The position numbers were made by a program, and so were the translations under genes. DNA of 64,000 bases from VAZQ01 sp036557665 (lineage in GTDB: Bacteria > Pseudomonadota > Alphaproteobacteria > Rhizobiales > Xanthobacteraceae), in assembly GCA_036557665.1 (NCBI GenBank), contig DATBHG010000072.1, positions 1 through 64,000 of the forward strand, read 5' to 3'. Position 1 is the first letter of the stretch. Each line of letters begins with the position of its first letter. The notes beneath the pieces are model-generated. The model made no database searches. It was given only the letters and a program-made list of their open reading frames with translations, and had not been told where the DNA came from. Positions 35,852 to 44,651 of this stretch are shown piece after piece.

Positions 35852-36691
35852 TCAATAGAGACCACGACCGCTCATCAGCCCCAGAAGGGGACCGTCGTTG
35901 CTCGTTGCGGCGGCGGTGACAGGGTAGCTCGTTCCGGAAAGCTCGATGCGAGCATCAGCGGACGCCGATCTCACCGCTGACGATCGCGTAGCCAACGTGA
36001 GCTCGCTGCGGGTTGGATCCCGCCCGTGACCCTGAGCCGGCAGTGGAGCCTCCTTGCCGCTGCCCGCCTCGGGCAGGAACGGTTTCGCCGAAGCGAGCAT
36101 CACCTTGGATGGCGCCGGCGCCGGCGAGCCCTCGCGCAAGGTGGCGAGAAGCAGCTTGTCATCGCTTCCTTCCAGCGGTGCACGGCCGACATATTCAACG
36201 CGGACATGTGCCAGACCGTGACCATAGAAATTCAGCGCCTTCGCAGTTCCGATCGACAGATCGATAATGCGGTTGCGCACGTAAGGCCCGCGGTCGTTGA
36301 CGCGCACGATGACCGAGCGGCCGTTGTCCAAATTGGTAACGCGCGCATAGCTGGGTAGCGGCATCGTGGGATGAGCGGCCGAGAGCGCATGCATGTCGTA
36401 AAGCTCGCCGTTCGCCGTCTGCTTGCCGTGGAAATCGGGTCCGTACCAGGAGGCAATGCCTTCGGCGCGATACGCCGCATTTTCGCTCGGGACATAGGTG
36501 CGGCCGTTAACGTTGTAGGGCTTGCCCACCCGGAAGGTCCCCCCGCCTTTCGGGACCGGCTCGCCATCTGCGACCACCCGATCGCTGTATTTGGAGCCCG
36601 AGGAGCAATCAGCGAGCGCCAAGCAGCCGATCGCCAATACGGCGATACGCGCCACCGCGCCCAGCCCCGCGGGTGTTAAACCTGGCCCCAT
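35852..36691 (-). CDS. rlpA: RlpA-like septal ring lipoprotein
   Basis: A lipoprotein with a double-psi beta-barrel domain; in other bacteria it is a lytic transglycosylase acting on peptidoglycan at the septum. It has 279 residues: a lipoprotein signal ending ALADCSSG (lipobox Cys near residue 29), then the RlpA domain at about 70-175 with GIASWYGPDFHGKQTANGE, the catalytic-type Asp in VRVNDRGPYV and RIIDLS. The C-terminal SPOR domain of E. coli RlpA is missing; instead there is a low-complexity tail. The ATG at 36691 has GGGGAG just upstream. dacA follows 137 bases downstream. Confidence 0.9.
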   Translation of the reverse strand: MGPGLTPAGLGAVARIAVLAIGCLALADCSSGSKYSDRVVADGEPVPKGGGTFRVGKPYNVNGRTYVPSENAAYRAEGIASWYGPDFHGKQTANGELYDMHALSAAHPTMPLPSYARVTNLDNGRSVIVRVNDRGPYVRNRIIDLSIGTAKALNFYGHGLAHVRVEYVGRAPLEGSDDKLLLATLREGSPAPAPSKVMLASAKPFLPEAGSGKEAPLPAQGHGRDPTRSELTLATRSSAVRSASADARIELSGTSYPVTAAATSNDGPLLGLMSGRGLY

Positions 36692-36872
36692 CCACTCCCC
36701 ACGCCGCAACCGGCCAAATGCAGGCTGCGGATCGGCCGCGGACCGGAAGGCCGCGACCGCTCCCCTGTGCTGTATTTCGCCGTCTATCGCGGCAGGATTG
36801 GGGCTGCCTTGCGGCTGCGCAGCGGGAAGTCCTGGGTCTTGTGACCGCCCTCCCTGGGCCACTGCATGGCGG

Positions 36873-38366
36873 CTATGGAGGCGGCAAGACCTGGTAGAGT
36901 TTCGCCAGAACCCGCGGAAGCGTGTCCGGCAGGTCCTCGGCTATGAGCCCCACTCCTGCGATGAGCGCGGCTTGGGCGTGCAGCCATACGGCCGCCGACC
37001 CGGCCTCGAAGGCACTCATGCCTTGGGCGAGCAGACCCGCCGCAAAACCAGCAAGGACATCGCCGGAGCCGGCGGTTGCGAGCCACGGAGGCGCGGTGTC
37101 GCAAATGCTGGCGCGGCCGTCAGGCGCTGCGACCACTGTATCGGCCCCCTTGAGCAGGCAAACGGCATTGGTTTTTACCGCTGCTGCACGCGCTCTCGCT
37201 AGTTTCGACGGCGCCTTAGAAATATCCCCTACAGCCTTAAATATCCTGTTGAATTCTCCCTCATGCGGCGTGAGCAAGGTGATCCCGTTGTGTGCCCTGA
37301 TCGCCTCGATCAGGGTTTCCGGCTGTTCGGCGAAGCTGGTGAGCGCATCCGCATCGAGAACGACTGTCCGGTCGCCGGCGAGGCAGGCTAGGACCATGTC
37401 CCTGGTAGCCTCCCCTACTCCCACGCCCGGCCCGATCAGGATGGCATTGCGCCGTGGATCGGCTAAAAATTCCGCCAGCTCGTGCGCGCCATCGACTGGC
37501 CGCACCATCACCGCAAGATTGGTCGTCGCATTCACAGCGAGTGCATTGCGAGGGCTCGCAATCGTGACGAGCCCCGCGCCTGTCCGCAATGCTCCGCGCG
37601 CGGCGAGTCGCGCGGCACCGGTCGTGAACAGCTCGCCCGACACCACGACGCAATGACCGCGCGTGTACTTGTGCCCCTCGGGTCTGGGCACTGGAAATCT
37701 GCCGCACCAAAGTGCGGGAGAGTTGATCCAGGTCTGGGGCCTGACCTTCTCGAGGACCGGCCCGGCAATCCCGATCTGCGCGACCTCGATTTTCCCGCAA
37801 AGCAATCGGCCCGGCAGCAGCACGTGTCCCAGCTTGGGCCGGAAAAACGTAACCGTACTCGATGCACGAACAGCAGCACCCATGACCGCGCCGGTCGTAC
37901 CGTTAATACCGCTCGGCAGGTCGATGGCGTGCACGCATGCAGCCTTGTTCATGGCCTCGATCATGGCGCGCGGGCTTCCCTCTACAGGTCGGTCGAGGCC
38001 GGCCCCGAACAGTCCATCGATCACGACCTCGTCCGGCATCAGGCCTTCGGGCGCCACCGCCTCGCAGGGGCCATTCCAGCGCCGCGCTGCCTCCTGCGCA
38101 TCGCCCTTCAGGCGGTTGAGCTCGCCGACGACCAGCGCCCGCACGGGGTAACCGCGCTCTCTCAGCCGGCGCGCTGCGACAAAACCGTCGCCGCCGTTGT
38201 TACCTGGCCCGGCGACAACCGCGATGGGGGTATCGGGCGGATGGCGGCCCGATACATGGTCGGCAATGGCGCGGCCCGCATTTTCCATGAGCTCAATCCC
38301 GGCAATGCCGCCGGCAATCGTGAGCCGGTCTGCTTCCGCCATTTCCGCGGTCGTCAGCAATTCCAT
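36873..38366 (-). CDS. nnrDE: Bifunctional NAD(P)H-hydrate epimerase / dehydratase
   Basis: Repairs hydrated NADH and NADPH. The N-terminal YjeF_N epimerase domain (about 1-205) has GPGNNGGDGFVAAR and AIDLPSGINGTTG. The C-terminal ADP-dependent dehydratase domain (about 220-497) has HKYTRGHCVVVSG, ILIGPGVG, VLDADALTSF, LTPHEGEFNR and the end motif TAGSGDVLAGFAAGL. I chose the ATG at 38364-38366 (MELLTTAEMAEADRL); an upstream in-frame ATG at 38423 adds 19 residues. Although genes for this enzyme are often scattered, its position beside glnB is common in Hyphomicrobiales. It is divergent from glnB-glnA. Confidence 0.95.
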   Translation of the reverse strand: MELLTTAEMAEADRLTIAGGIAGIELMENAGRAIADHVSGRHPPDTPIAVVAGPGNNGGDGFVAARRLRERGYPVRALVVGELNRLKGDAQEAARRWNGPCEAVAPEGLMPDEVVIDGLFGAGLDRPVEGSPRAMIEAMNKAACVHAIDLPSGINGTTGAVMGAAVRASSTVTFFRPKLGHVLLPGRLLCGKIEVAQIGIAGPVLEKVRPQTWINSPALWCGRFPVPRPEGHKYTRGHCVVVSGELFTTGAARLAARGALRTGAGLVTIASPRNALAVNATTNLAVMVRPVDGAHELAEFLADPRRNAILIGPGVGVGEATRDMVLACLAGDRTVVLDADALTSFAEQPETLIEAIRAHNGITLLTPHEGEFNRIFKAVGDISKAPSKLARARAAAVKTNAVCLLKGADTVVAAPDGRASICDTAPPWLATAGSGDVLAGFAAGLLAQGMSAFEAGSAAVWLHAQAALIAGVGLIAEDLPDTLPRVLAKLYQVLPPP

Positions 38367-38533
38367 ATTGTCGCTGGCCCAGATCTGGCCTGCCGGCAGA
38401 TGCCGGCGCGGAGCATCGCGCATCTGATCACCAAATAGGCAGGCTGCTCAATTATCGTCCAATAGCCTTCTCGACTGCGTTGCAATGGGCTAGGAAGAAC
38501 CTGATCCGCGCCGATTTCGCCGAGCCGGCGGTT

Positions 38534-38549
38534 TGGCATAGAGCCTGCT
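38534..38549 (+). promoter_or_regulatory. Sigma-54 promoter of glnB-glnA
   Basis: TGGCATAGAGCCTGCT has the sigma-54 layout: GG at the -24 element, exactly ten bases, then GC at the -12 element. Only minor positions differ from TGGCAC-N5-TTGCA. The start of transcription should be near 38560, about 60 bases before the glnB ATG. glnBA promoters of this class are driven by phosphorylated NtrC, encoded at 20-21.5 kb. I could not find a clean pair of NtrC sites upstream. Confidence 0.75.
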
Positions 38550-38619
38550 AAATGAAACCGCGGTCAATTCCTGCCAACCCCGGCGTGCAGGAGGCTGGCC
38601 GAGGGGGGGAGGAAACCCA

Positions 38620-38958
38620 ATGAAGAAGATCGAGGCGGTCATCAAGCCATTCAAGCTCGACGAGGTCAAAGAGGCATTGCAAGAGGTCGGACTACAGGGC
38701 ATCACAGTAACGGAAGCGAAGGGCTTCGGACGACAGAAAGGCCATACCGAGCTTTACCGGGGTGCCGAATACGTCGTGGATTTCCTCCCAAAGGTGAAGA
38801 TCGAAATTGTACTCGGCGACGATATGGTCGAGAAAGCGGTTGACGCGATCCGACGGGCCGCGCAAACCGGGCGCATCGGGGACGGAAAGATCTTCGTATC
38901 CAGCATCGAGGAAGCCATCCGGATCCGGACGGGGGAGTCCGGCTTGGACGCGATCTGA
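38620..38958 (+). CDS. glnB: Nitrogen regulatory protein P-II
   Basis: The trimeric signal protein that reads 2-oxoglutarate, ATP/ADP and, through uridylylation, glutamine, and controls NtrB and GlnE. It has 112 residues, with Tyr51 in the T-loop (RGAEYVVDF) available for uridylylation, the B-loop TGRIGDGKIFV and C-loop region SIEEAIRIRTGE. A strong GGAGG precedes the ATG. glnA follows after 96 bases, and a sigma-54 promoter lies upstream, matching the alphaproteobacterial glnBA operon. Confidence 0.97.
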   Translation: MKKIEAVIKPFKLDEVKEALQEVGLQGITVTEAKGFGRQKGHTELYRGAEYVVDFLPKVKIEIVLGDDMVEKAVDAIRRAAQTGRIGDGKIFVSSIEEAIRIRTGESGLDAI

Positions 38959-39054
38959 ACCGACGCGGCCGGGAGGCTTTCCTCGGCGGGATGCATCCGC
39001 CGCCCCGCTGCCATTCACCTCCCTAGCAGACTGAGAACAAAGGGTAATCGTTCC

Positions 39055-40464
39055 ATGACCACGCCCAAAGATGTGATGAAGTTGATCAAGGACAACGACG
39101 TCAAATATGCCGATCTGCGTTTCACCGATCCGCGCGGGAAGTGGCAGCATGTGACCGTCGACATCTCGACCGTTGATGAGGACACCTTCAGCGAAGGTCT
39201 CATGTTCGACGGCTCCTCGATTGCGGGCTGGAAGGCGATCCACGAGTCAGACATGCAACTCATGCCGGACCCGGAAAGCGCGTGTATCGATCCTTTCTAT
39301 GCCGAGACGACGCTGGTGTTGGTCTGCGACACGCTCGAGCCGCTCACCGGTGAGCCTTACAACCGCGACCCACGCTCGATCGCGAAAAAGGCGGAGGGCC
39401 TGGTCAAGTCGATGGGCGTCGGAGACACGGTGTTCTTCGGGCCGGAAGCTGAATTTTTCATCTTCGACGACGTGAAATACGCGGCAAGCCCCTACAACAC
39501 CGGCTTCAAACTCGACTCCGTGGAATTCCCGACCAATACGGACACGGACTACGAGGGCGGCAACCTCGGCCACCATATCGGTACCAAGAAAGGCTATTTT
39601 CCCGTGCCGCCGCAGGACACCGCGCAGGACATGCGCTCGGAAATGCTGGGCGCGATGGCCCGCATGGGCGTCAAGGTCGAGAAACATCACCATGAAGTGG
39701 GCTCCGCTCAGCATGAGCTGGGGATGCGCTTTGCGCCGATGGTCCGAATGGCCGACCAAGCCCAGATCTACAAATATTGCATCCAGCAGGTAGCCCAGAT
39801 CTACGGGAAGACGGCGACCTTCATGCCGAAGCCGATCTATGGCGACAACGGCTCGGGCATGCATTGTCACCAGTCCATCTGGAAAGGCGGCGAGCCGATC
39901 TTTGCGGGCAACAAATACGCCGATCTTTCGGAGATTGCCCTCAACTACATTGCCGGCATCATCAAGCACGCGCGCACCATCAACGCCTTCACCAATCCCA
40001 CCACGAACTCCTACAAGCGATTGGTGCCGGGCTTCGAAGCGCCGGTCCTCCTCGCCTATTCGGTCCGCAACCGTTCCGCCTCGTGCCGCATCCCGCTTGC
40101 ATCCTCGCCGAAGGGGCGGCGCGTCGAGGTTCGCTTCCCCGACCCGCTTGCGAACCCCTATCTGGGTTTTGCCGCCATGCTGATGGCGGGGCTGGACGGC
40201 ATCAAGAACAAGCTCAATCCGGGCGCCCCGATCGACAAGGACCTCTACGACCTGCCGCCCGCGGAGCTCAAGCAGATACCGACTGTTTGCGGCTCCCTGC
40301 GCGAGGCGCTGGGATACCTGGACAAGGACCGGGACTTTCTCAAAGCAGGCGGCGTGTTCGACGATGATTTCATCGACAGCTACATCGAGCTGAAAATGAC
40401 CGAGGTGATCCGGTTCGAGCACACCCCGCACCCGGTCGAGTTCGAGATGTATTACAGCGCCTAG
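39055..40464 (+). CDS. glnA: Glutamine synthetase type I
   Basis: Makes glutamine from glutamate, ammonia and ATP; a dodecamer. It has 469 residues: beta-grasp N-domain with FDGSSIAGWK, the metal site FFGPEAEFFIFDD, the glutamate/ammonia site NGSGMHCHQS, KRLVPGFEAPV, NRSASCRIP and the adenylylation Tyr in DKDLYDLPPAE near residue 400, so it is subject to GlnE control. It is downstream of glnB and probably expressed from both the sigma-54 promoter and a local one. A stable hairpin follows. Confidence 0.98.
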   Translation: MTTPKDVMKLIKDNDVKYADLRFTDPRGKWQHVTVDISTVDEDTFSEGLMFDGSSIAGWKAIHESDMQLMPDPESACIDPFYAETTLVLVCDTLEPLTGEPYNRDPRSIAKKAEGLVKSMGVGDTVFFGPEAEFFIFDDVKYAASPYNTGFKLDSVEFPTNTDTDYEGGNLGHHIGTKKGYFPVPPQDTAQDMRSEMLGAMARMGVKVEKHHHEVGSAQHELGMRFAPMVRMADQAQIYKYCIQQVAQIYGKTATFMPKPIYGDNGSGMHCHQSIWKGGEPIFAGNKYADLSEIALNYIAGIIKHARTINAFTNPTTNSYKRLVPGFEAPVLLAYSVRNRSASCRIPLASSPKGRRVEVRFPDPLANPYLGFAAMLMAGLDGIKNKLNPGAPIDKDLYDLPPAELKQIPTVCGSLREALGYLDKDRDFLKAGGVFDDDFIDSYIELKMTEVIRFEHTPHPVEFEMYYSA

Positions 40465-40484
40465 CGCACGAATAGGCGTTGCTG

Positions 40485-40503
40485 GGGCGGGTCAAACCCG
40501 CCC
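40485..40503 (+). terminator. Hairpin after glnA
   Basis: GGGCGGGT (40485-40492) pairs perfectly with ACCCGCCC (40496-40503) around a CAA loop, 20 bases after the glnA stop. The following bases, TAGTTGC, are not a strong T-run, so termination may be partial. Confidence 0.6.
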
Positions 40504-40567
40504 TAGTTGCAAGCGCCCCGGAATGCGCCGGGATTGATCTGTCAGGGCGACGACCAAAGTCGCCGCC

Positions 40568-40771
40568 TCATCTGAACAACACGAGAAGCAGGAGGAAGGC
40601 GCCGGCCACGGCGAGGGCACAGCGCTGCCGGCGCCTGCGGACGCGGGCCGCTGTCTCGAGCTTCCGCGCAATGATCGCCGCCTCGAATTCGGCGGACGAG
40701 CCGAACGGACACGCCATCGCGAAGCCGGCGCTTGCCGCGGCGCTCGCAAGCCCCAGTGCGGCGGCTTTCAT
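40568..40771 (-). CDS. Small C-terminally anchored membrane protein coupled to the diguanylate cyclase
   Basis: 67 residues: an Ala-rich N-terminal stretch, a central charged helix (SSAEFEAAIIARKLETAARV), an RRRRQR cluster and one hydrophobic segment at the very end (ALAVAGAFLLLLVLF), the pattern of a tail-anchored protein. The ATG at 40769-40771 overlaps the stop of the upstream cyclase as ATGA, arguing for coupled translation. I recognise no family, and no good ribosome binding site is seen. It could be chance, as GC-rich frames are often open. Confidence 0.42.
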   Translation of the reverse strand: MKAAALGLASAAASAGFAMACPFGSSAEFEAAIIARKLETAARVRRRRQRCALAVAGAFLLLLVLFR

Positions 40772-42129
40772 CCGGAGAGAGGCCACAGATGTGCGCATCG
40801 CAGGAGTGTAGGCAGACCCGGTAAACGCCAAGTTTCAGCAGGAGCAGGCCGGCCTCGTGCCGCCGCAGGCACACTCCGTGCATCGACATGCCATGCACGG
40901 CTTTCACCCGCGCGCAGCTCGCCTGACCCCGACGCGAGCGTTACCAGCGTTTCCTCTTTCTCTTGCATGCGTTCCACTCGATTGCGGCCATTCGCCTTGG
41001 CGCGATACAGGGCTTGGTCCGCCGCGCCGAGCAGCGTGATGACATCCGCGCAGAGGCGAGCGCTCGCCGCCCCAACGCTCACGGTGGCCGCTACCGGGCA
41101 GCCGGCAATCATGCCGGCGGCGCCTGCGAATGCCGAGCGCACGCGCTCGGCCGCAACGCTGGCGTCAGCGATCGCGCATGGCAGCAGCGCTACAAACTCC
41201 TCGCCGCCGCAACGAGCGAAGATATCGGAGGACCGCATCCTGCTTTTGGTTATCGCGGCAAAGAGCTTCAGCACCTCGTCGCCTACCGGGTGACCGAAGC
41301 GGTCGTTTATCGATTTGAAATGATCGAGATCGAACATCAATAGGCTGACCGGCTCACCGTTGCTGGCGCGCTGGGCGAGCAGCTTCTGCGCGGCAGCGAA
41401 AAAGCCGCGCCGGTTGAGCGCTCCAGTGAGCTCATCGGTGGAGGCCGCGTCCCGTTGCATGCAAAGTGTGCGCTCCTTGGTCAGCACCAGCACTATGAAA
41501 GCTGCGCCGACGACGTAGAGCATGCTCTCCAGCGCAAACACCGCAATCCACGAGCTCGCAAGGCTCACGGCACCCCGCTCGGCCGGCAGCAGGCTCGCGA
41601 GCGGGACCGGCAGGAGAAAGACCGCGCCGTGCAGGATAGGAACGAATACCGCGGGCCATCGCCGCAGGACGGTTTTACGGCGCTCGCTCCAGAGCTCGCT
41701 GGCGGTAAGGAAGGTGTAGCTCGAGACGATCAACGAGCTGAGCACCACGCGCAGCGTCATCGATTGCACCACCTGTGGCATCATGCAGGCGGCAAGCCAC
41801 ACGGCGGGTCCGGTCGCCATTGCCGCCCACAGCACATTACGGCCATGGAAAATGCGCGCGGCGCTCCAAATCATCCCACACGCGAGAAACAGCAGTGAAT
41901 TTGCGATCCCAAAGGGAAGCGGCGGAGAGACGAGGTTTTCGACGCTCCAGAACGCGACCGAGAACCCTCCCAAAAGATAAGCTGTACCCCACCATGCCAG
42001 CGCGCGGATGCGCTCCTGCGCCCATGCGGCGAGCAGGAAAAAACCAAGTAATGCGGCGATGCAGGTGCCGCTGATGACGAGGGTCGTGATATCGAGCGCC
42101 AATGGTCCAATCGTGCCGGATATCAGCAT
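40768..42129 (-). CDS. Membrane diguanylate cyclase (GGDEF)
   Basis: Makes the second messenger cyclic di-GMP. It has 453 residues. Six or seven membrane helices fill about residues 10-215. The GGDEF domain is at about 235-395: DELTGALNRRGFF, LLMFDLDHFKSINDRFGH and the active-site GGEEF. An inhibitory I-site RSSD lies exactly five residues before GGEEF, so product inhibition is expected. No EAL domain. The ATG at 42127-42129 is preferred. The sensory membrane module is unassigned. Confidence 0.92.
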   Translation of the reverse strand: MLISGTIGPLALDITTLVISGTCIAALLGFFLLAAWAQERIRALAWWGTAYLLGGFSVAFWSVENLVSPPLPFGIANSLLFLACGMIWSAARIFHGRNVLWAAMATGPAVWLAACMMPQVVQSMTLRVVLSSLIVSSYTFLTASELWSERRKTVLRRWPAVFVPILHGAVFLLPVPLASLLPAERGAVSLASSWIAVFALESMLYVVGAAFIVLVLTKERTLCMQRDAASTDELTGALNRRGFFAAAQKLLAQRASNGEPVSLLMFDLDHFKSINDRFGHPVGDEVLKLFAAITKSRMRSSDIFARCGGEEFVALLPCAIADASVAAERVRSAFAGAAGMIAGCPVAATVSVGAASARLCADVITLLGAADQALYRAKANGRNRVERMQEKEETLVTLASGSGELRAGESRAWHVDARSVPAAARGRPAPAETWRLPGLPTLLRCAHLWPLSG

Positions 42130-42567
42130 GTGAATGCTCTCTTTGAGCCCGCAAGCGAGTTGGCCCATAGCACCGGCGCAGATTTTTTGCTGAGAACTCT
42201 GATTGCAGGCTTTGCGGCAGGTTTGCACGAACGTGCCGGATTGCGGCGAAAAGCAGCTAAAACACTATTCAGTATTTATGGCAGCAGCCGCCGGATCGCA
42301 CTGCTGCAGCGGTTTCAGACAAGCTCGGGTGGCAAGGCGCACCACGGTCGGCAAAACCGCCTGCGCCCGGCGCGTTCCACGCTCGTGGATCTGCTGGAGA
42401 GCGCTCTTTGCGCGCCGCTTGCGCACCTAGCAGTTGGAGTGGATGAACCGCCGCATCGTAACCGTTTCACCCATTTCGAAAGGACATCAGGTCCTTGCCC
42501 ATCACCAGCGGCCCGTCATTGATTCGCCGAGTCTCGCGTGACGCTTCATGCTGCCCCCCAAGCTCTC
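42130..42567. other. 438-base gap between the cyclase and rpsI
   Basis: Open frames here have compositions typical of chance GC-rich reading frames and I see no gene. The left part must hold the promoter of the minus-strand cyclase. On the right, AAGGAC (42480-42485) and GTCCTT (42491-42496) form a 6-bp stem around ATCAG, about 70 bases beyond the rpsI stop, a possible terminator of rplM-rpsI without a T-run. Confidence 0.5.
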
Positions 42568-43053
42568 TCAGCGTTTGGAGAACTGGAATGAGCGTCTCGC
42601 CTTCGCCTTCCCGTACTTCTTTCGCTCGACTACGCGGGGATCGCGAACAAGAAAACCGCCGCGCTTGAGCGCACCACGTAGATCGGGCTCGAAGTTCAGG
42701 AGCGCCTTGGAGAGACCATGGCGCACCGCGCCCGCCTGACCTGACAGTCCCCCGCCCGCGACCGTACAGGTCACGTCATATTGACCATGGCGGTTGGTTG
42801 CGACGAGCGGCTGCTGGATGAGCATGCGCAGCACCGGCCGTGCGAAATACGTATCGAACGGGCGGGTGTTGATCACGATGTTGCCCGCGCCGGGTCTGAG
42901 CCAAACGCGCGCCACCGCGTCCTTGCGCTTGCCGGTCGCGTAAGCGCGGCCGTGCTTGTCGAGCTTCTGGACGTATTTCGGAGTCTCCGGGGCGGGCGCC
43001 GGTTTGAGCGCAGCGAGTTGATCGAGCGATTGCATGGTTTCGGCCATGGTCAC
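42568..43053 (-). CDS. rpsI: 30S ribosomal protein S9 (uS9)
   Basis: 161 residues. The core begins at about residue 38 with YATGKRKDAVARVWLRPG, followed by IVINTRPFDTYFARPVLR and ending in the conserved basic tail ARRSFQFSKR that reaches the P-site tRNA. The first 35 residues form an Ala/Pro-rich N-terminal extension common in Hyphomicrobiales. The ATG overlaps the rplM stop by four bases (ATGA). Confidence 0.98.
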   Translation of the reverse strand: MTMAETMQSLDQLAALKPAPAPETPKYVQKLDKHGRAYATGKRKDAVARVWLRPGAGNIVINTRPFDTYFARPVLRMLIQQPLVATNRHGQYDVTCTVAGGGLSGQAGAVRHGLSKALLNFEPDLRGALKRGGFLVRDPRVVERKKYGKAKARRSFQFSKR

Positions 43054-43514
43054 GCGCTCCTCTTGTTCTTGCGATTGAGGCCGGCAATGTCGAGCTTTTC
43101 AGGGTTCTGCGCCGCGTGGGGATGGTCGGGCCCGGCATAGACCCGCAGGTTGCCGAGTTGCACACGGCCCAGCGGGCCGCGCGGCAGCATGCGTTCGATC
43201 GCCTTCTCGACAACGCGCTGGGGAAACTTGCCCTCTAGAATGGAGCGCGCAGTACGCTCCTTGATGCCGCCGATATAGCCGGTGTGATGGTGGTAGACTT
43301 TTTTCTCGCGCTTTCTGCCGGTCAGCACGATCTTCTCTGCATTGACGATGATGACGTTATCGCCGTCGTCCATATGAGGGGTGTAGGTTGGCTTGTGCTT
43401 GCCGCGCAGCCGCATCGCCACGATCGAAGCAAGCCGACCGACGACAAGGCCGGTGGCGTCGATCATGACCCAGCTCTTGCGGATATCGTTGGGTTTGGCC
43501 GAATAGGTCTTCAT
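43050..43514 (-). CDS. rplM: 50S ribosomal protein L13 (uL13)
   Basis: 154 residues with the usual uL13 sequence: MKTYSAKPNDIRKSWVMID at the start, GRLASIVAMRLRGKHKPTYTPH, VIIVNAEKIVLTGRK, HTGYIGGIKE and ERMLPRGPLGR. I chose the ATG at 43512-43514, since the residues encoded upstream do not fit the family. It forms the conserved rplM-rpsI operon. Confidence 0.98.
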   Translation of the reverse strand: MKTYSAKPNDIRKSWVMIDATGLVVGRLASIVAMRLRGKHKPTYTPHMDDGDNVIIVNAEKIVLTGRKREKKVYHHHTGYIGGIKERTARSILEGKFPQRVVEKAIERMLPRGPLGRVQLGNLRVYAGPDHPHAAQNPEKLDIAGLNRKNKRSA

Positions 43515-43648
43515 GGCAGCCGCTTTCACTACGTGAAATGCTCGGTCCGTTGGCGGGGCTGATACAACACGCATGCCATGCCGTCAACACTTTGCCCCGT
43601 TGGAAGCGAGGCATTTCAAAGAGTTACTGGCAAGGTAGATAAATACCG

Positions 43649-44080
43649 TCAAGCCCGGGGAGGCGGAATGGAGTAGGTGGATGTCGCGTGCGCCACCGGT
43701 TCATTCACCCCGAGGCAGCTCAGGGTCACCTCCCCGGTCGCCAGCCGTTTGCCGAGCTTCAACAGCCGAGCCTCGGCGGCCAGGTCTCCCGGGGAAGCTT
43801 TCCGCAGGAAATTGATATTGAGATTGATGGTAACGGCGAGCGGCACCGGGCCGATCGCGGCAAGCACTGCGACGTACATGGCGAAGTCGGCGAGTGCCAT
43901 CATGGCCGGACCGGAAATCGTGCCGCCGGGACGCAGCCATGCCTCGCGAAAGGCTTGGCGCACCCGCGCGCCGTGCTCCCACACCGCTTCGATCGTCAGC
44001 CCGCTCTGCGGGTTGAAGACTTGGGGAAACTCGGCCGAGAGAAAACGCTCGAGCTCGCCGACCGTCATCAAGACCGGCAT
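43649..44080 (-). CDS. PaaI-type hotdog-fold thioesterase
   Basis: 143 residues with a single hotdog domain of the PaaI/YdiI acyl-CoA thioesterase family: GARVRQAFREAWLRPGG, then GPAMMALADFAMYVAVLAAIGP, which carries the catalytic-type Asp of the HGG-x-D region (here GPAMMALAD), and NLNINFLRKA. The substrate acyl-CoA is unknown. In Hyphomicrobiales a thioesterase commonly lies just upstream of rplM, and enoyl-CoA hydratase and CoA-binding genes lie nearby here. Confidence 0.88.
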   Translation of the reverse strand: MPVLMTVGELERFLSAEFPQVFNPQSGLTIEAVWEHGARVRQAFREAWLRPGGTISGPAMMALADFAMYVAVLAAIGPVPLAVTINLNINFLRKASPGDLAAEARLLKLGKRLATGEVTLSCLGVNEPVAHATSTYSIPPPRA

Positions 44081-44152
44081 GCACCCCCTCCCCTCTCGGT
44101 AAACCGAGCCGAGCTTTCCGGTGGCCGACCGAGCCGCCGCGATCAGCGCCCG

Positions 44153-44524
44153 TCAAGCCCTGCCGAATTGCTTGCGTAATTCATCCTTCGCACGGGTCAA
44201 GGTTCGCCTGCGCCCCGCCGGCAAGCTCCGCCCCCCACGGTTGATGTAAAAGGTGAGCATGGAGAGCGCAGATCGAAACGGATCCGCCTTGCGCCGGCGG
44301 CTCCGCAGCGCGGAACGGCGCAATGACGATGCGATGCGCTTGGGGTCGCTAAGGGTGAAAACGCCTCTATCGAGGCTGAGCGCATCGCTGTGCTCGGTCA
44401 CCTGCCGCGACCAGCGCGGCCCTGCCCGCCTCGACGGTGATTTGCGGGGCGTGTTCTTGCGGCTCCGGGCGCCCCGGGCGACCTTGCGCCCCCGCTTGGA
44501 TCGGGTGTGTGCATGATGGGCCAT
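44153..44524 (-). CDS. DUF3175 domain protein, Arg/Lys-rich
   Basis: 123 residues, very basic. The first 45 residues are a Lys/Arg/Ser-rich tail; the conserved domain follows with RWSRQVTEHSDALSLDRGVFTL, RIASSLRRSALRSRRRK and SALSMLTFYINRGGRSLP, a pattern I recognise as DUF3175 (each quoted here in shortened form). Function is unknown; the composition suggests nucleic-acid binding. I chose the ATG at 44522-44524 because residues encoded further upstream look like out-of-frame hydratase sequence. It is divergent from the enoyl-CoA hydratase gene. Confidence 0.72.
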   Translation of the reverse strand: MAHHAHTRSKRGRKVARGARSRKNTPRKSPSRRAGPRWSRQVTEHSDALSLDRGVFTLSDPKRIASSLRRSALRSRRRKADPFRSALSMLTFYINRGGRSLPAGRRRTLTRAKDELRKQFGRA

Positions 44525-44651
44525 AGGTGATAAACGGTTTGCCGGGAAATCAGGTTCCGATGCAGCACCGCGTCGCGCCGCATTGTCGGAACCCTTGTGC
44601 ACATTGCGCGCTGCCTTAAGTAGATGGTTCCAGAGGCTTCCGGACAATGCG

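Noticed and set aside
39247..40431. 394-codon minus-strand frame opposite glnA
   Set aside because: Shadow of the glutamine synthetase codon pattern; no recognisable protein features.
42130..42522. 130-codon plus-strand frame in the gap before rpsI
   Set aside because: No ribosome binding site, no recognisable motif and Arg/Ala-rich composition typical of chance frames; it lies on the strand opposite its neighbours.
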